A stretch of 64,000 bases of DNA from [Leptolyngbya] sp. PCC 7376 (GTDB taxonomy: Bacteria > Cyanobacteriota > Cyanobacteriia > Cyanobacteriales > MRBY01): NCBI RefSeq assembly GCF_000316605.1, contig NC_019683.1, forward strand, positions 2,464,036 through 2,528,035, given 5' to 3'. Shown in pieces: positions 62,298 to 64,000 of this stretch (within the stretch, counting starts at the first letter, position 1; each line of letters opens with the position of its first letter). A model generated the notes under the pieces. That model worked only from the letters and a program-made list of their open reading frames with translations. It made no database searches and was not told the DNA's origin. Position numbers and translations under genes: made by a program.

Positions 62298-63521
62298 ATG
62301 AAAGTTGTTATTATTTCGGCCACGTTTTTGCCGTCCCATGATGGGGTTAGCATTACGCTTTACGAACGAATTAAGCAGTTATCGGTTGCGGGTCATGAAG
62401 CACTTTGTTTTGTGTCTAGCTATCAAGAAATAGCGTCAATTTATCCCAAGTGGTCAGATTATATTGGTGATCTTTTTCCCAATATCAAAATTATTTCTTT
62501 AGCGAGTGAGGAATGGATGGATGTGCCCCAAGAACGTAATCCTAAGCGCTCTACGCTGAAGATGATGGAGGAGGCGATCGCCCAATTCAAACCAGACGTA
62601 ATCGAAATTGAAGAGCCAGAACGGTTATGGACAACGCTCTTTAGTTTACCGGGACTAAAATATGCGCAACAAAATAATATTCCCTATATCGGTTGCTATC
62701 GAACGAATTTTATTGATTACATCCCCGATTATGTACCGGGATTTTTGGTTGGAATTGCCAAGACAGCGGCTTTGTTTTTGACGAAATGGCTCTATAACCA
62801 ATGTTCCATAACCCTTGTAGGTAGCCGTTTTATTGAACAAAAATTACAGGCTTGGGGCATTAATAATGTTGACTATGCCAAGGTCATTGGGCCACCAGTC
62901 ATTAAAAATCCAGAGCTATTAAAACAAGCAGATTTTTTTGCCCAAAACTACAATCTTCCTGATGTTGATCAAAATATCAAAATCTTATTTTTAGGCCGCC
63001 TTTCTCCCGATAAGAATTGGGATTTTACGCTGCAACATCTGGCTAAGCTAAAACAACAAAATATAACTCAGAAATTCACGATTTTAGTTGCGGGTCGTGG
63101 GGAACTCGATGAGGCGATCGCCACCCATCCTTTCATGAAAGAACTCCCAACCAAAATTTTAGGAGAAGTTGCCCATGACCAAGTACCCAATTTGCTAGCC
63201 AATGTGGATTTCCATGTGACTGCATCTCTTAAGGAAACCTTTGGTCGGACAGTGCAAGAGTCCCTTTATGTAGGAACCCCAATTCTGGCACCGGATTGCG
63301 ATTGGACTAGAAATCTCATCGAGCCTAACCAAAATGGGATTTTGTTTGATCCGAATAGTGGTGAGGACTTTATTCAGAAATTAGCCAGTTTGATTGAGAA
63401 TGAGGGCGATCGCCAACAATTACGCAAAAACATCTTGGCAAATCATTCCGAGAAAAATGACCCTAGTTATATTTGGATTGAATATTTACAGCGGCAGATT
63501 GACCAAGCCCAAACCCAGTAA
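62298..63521 (+). CDS. GT4-type glycosyltransferase (SqdX-like)
   Basis: The start MKVVIISATFLPSHDGVSIT at 62298 gives about 407 residues; an in-frame start at 62238 adds 20 unrelated residues. An N-terminal lobe is followed by a C-terminal GT4 lobe with ILFLGRLSPDKNWDFTLQHL and VDFHVTASLKETFGRTVQES, including the E-x7-E-like nucleotide-sugar site, and APDCDWTRN. The general plan resembles sulfoquinovosyl and mannosyl transferases that glycosylate lipids at the membrane. As the fourth gene of the cluster it may glycosylate the amino-alcohol lipid; donor unknown. Confidence 0.82.
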   Translation: MKVVIISATFLPSHDGVSITLYERIKQLSVAGHEALCFVSSYQEIASIYPKWSDYIGDLFPNIKIISLASEEWMDVPQERNPKRSTLKMMEEAIAQFKPDVIEIEEPERLWTTLFSLPGLKYAQQNNIPYIGCYRTNFIDYIPDYVPGFLVGIAKTAALFLTKWLYNQCSITLVGSRFIEQKLQAWGINNVDYAKVIGPPVIKNPELLKQADFFAQNYNLPDVDQNIKILFLGRLSPDKNWDFTLQHLAKLKQQNITQKFTILVAGRGELDEAIATHPFMKELPTKILGEVAHDQVPNLLANVDFHVTASLKETFGRTVQESLYVGTPILAPDCDWTRNLIEPNQNGILFDPNSGEDFIQKLASLIENEGDRQQLRKNILANHSEKNDPSYIWIEYLQRQIDQAQTQ

Positions 63522-63557
63522 AATCGCTACACTGTCTCAAGTTGCTTGAGCTCTACC

Positions 63558-64000
63558 ATGGGTTTTCCCGTCATTTATCACCCAAATTACGTTACGCCAA
63601 TCCCTGAAGAACATCGCTTTCCGATGCCGAAATTTAAGCGGCTGTATGAGATGCTGCTGCGGGATGACGTGATTCGATCAGAGCAAGTTTATGAGCCGGA
63701 ATTTCCTGAGATGGATTGGCTTGAGCTGGTTCACGACCGAAATTATATTGATGCCTATCGCAATGGGACCCTCGATAAAAAAGCCCAGCGACGCATCGGT
63801 TTGCCTTGGAGCAAAGGCGTTGTGACCCGAACGCTGACAGCAATTGGTGGTACCGTTACAACCGCAAAATTAGCCCTTGAACATGGGTTAGCTTGCAACA
63901 CTGCCGGGGGAACTCACCATGCTTTTCCCACCTATGGCTCTGGATTTTGCATTCTCAATGATTTGGCGATCGCCGCGAAAACAGTCCGACATTTAGGTCT
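63558..64000 (+). CDS. Histone deacetylase-fold amidohydrolase, 3' end cut by the window edge
   Basis: The frame is open from ATG 63558 to the end of the window (147 codons). PVIYHPNYVTPIPEEHRFPM, LELVHDRNYIDAYRNGTL and NTAGGTHHAFPTYGSGFCIL with NDLAIAA match class-I/II HDAC, AcuC and acetylpolyamine amidohydrolase proteins. The catalytic GGTHHA His pair is present; the Zn-binding Asp/His region lies at the right edge or beyond it. It starts 36 bases after the glycosyltransferase, so cotranscription is possible. Whether it deacylates the lipid or another amide is unknown. Confidence 0.85.
   Translation, partial: MGFPVIYHPNYVTPIPEEHRFPMPKFKRLYEMLLRDDVIRSEQVYEPEFPEMDWLELVHDRNYIDAYRNGTLDKKAQRRIGLPWSKGVVTRTLTAIGGTVTTAKLALEHGLACNTAGGTHHAFPTYGSGFCILNDLAIAAKTVRHLG

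Overview
The window is a stretch of cyanobacterial chromosome. The evidence is the photosystem I gene psaD, the cyanophycin pair cphB-cphA, cyanobacterial and plastid families (Ycf51, Tab2, a Ycf29/Rre1-like regulator, DUF3134, DUF3172, DUF3288, DUF2079), a PyrF-PyrE fusion, and very frequent HIP1 octamers (GCGATCGC) inside genes. A relative of Synechococcus PCC 7002 or Leptolyngbya PCC 7376 would fit, but that is a guess from gene style and not a demonstrated assignment.

Layout. Bases 1-2.4 kb are AT-rich and lack HIP1. They hold the end of a glycosyltransferase, a decayed beta-carbonic anhydrase, the tail of an IS1-type transposase and a methyltransferase. From 2.4 to 10 kb come an orphan two-partner-secretion exoprotein, a Tab2-like protein, a methyltransferase/HAD pair, the E2 subunit of pyruvate dehydrogenase and a lumenal-type peroxiredoxin. 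A second AT-rich, HIP1-free islet at 10.1-12.1 kb has an IS1-type transposase relic, a sugar O-methyltransferase-like gene and a relic of the 5' end of the neighbouring FIST gene. From 12.4 to 32.8 kb are mostly housekeeping and signalling genes: FIST, RidA, trpE, psaD, a PotC-like permease, a thioredoxin-TPR protein, a DMT transporter with a coiled-coil head, ycf51, a GldA-like dehydrogenase, a transporter-HEAT gene broken by one TGA, two cyclic-nucleotide-binding proteins (one fused to EAL), purK, a response regulator, pyrFE and a MacB-like permease. From 32.9 to 43 kb are tRNA-Arg(TCT), an SNF2 helicase, rpoZ, a PTPA-CTERM-like exported protein, a GTPase-like DUF697 protein with a DUF2325-like partner, a glutathionyl-hydroquinone reductase-like protein and a DUF2079 membrane protein. 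From 43 to 56 kb are an MBL-fold protein, a 7TM-HD phosphodiesterase, trmD, cphB-cphA, a histidine phosphatase, a HepT-like orphan, DUF3172 and glmS.

The right end (56.1-63.5 kb) is the most interesting part. It is a one-strand cluster encoding a single polypeptide with fatty acyl-AMP ligase, acyl carrier and alpha-oxoamine synthase (serine palmitoyltransferase-like) domains, then a 3-ketodihydrosphingosine-reductase-like SDR, a second fatty acyl-AMP ligase and a GT4 glycosyltransferase. A histone-deacetylase-fold amidohydrolase runs off the edge. The simplest reading is a CoA-independent pathway to a long-chain amino alcohol lipid (sphingoid-base-like), possibly glycosylated. The amino acid substrate and final product cannot be read from sequence alone. 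The cluster is preceded by a 16-base palindrome and a long hairpin that may be regulatory.
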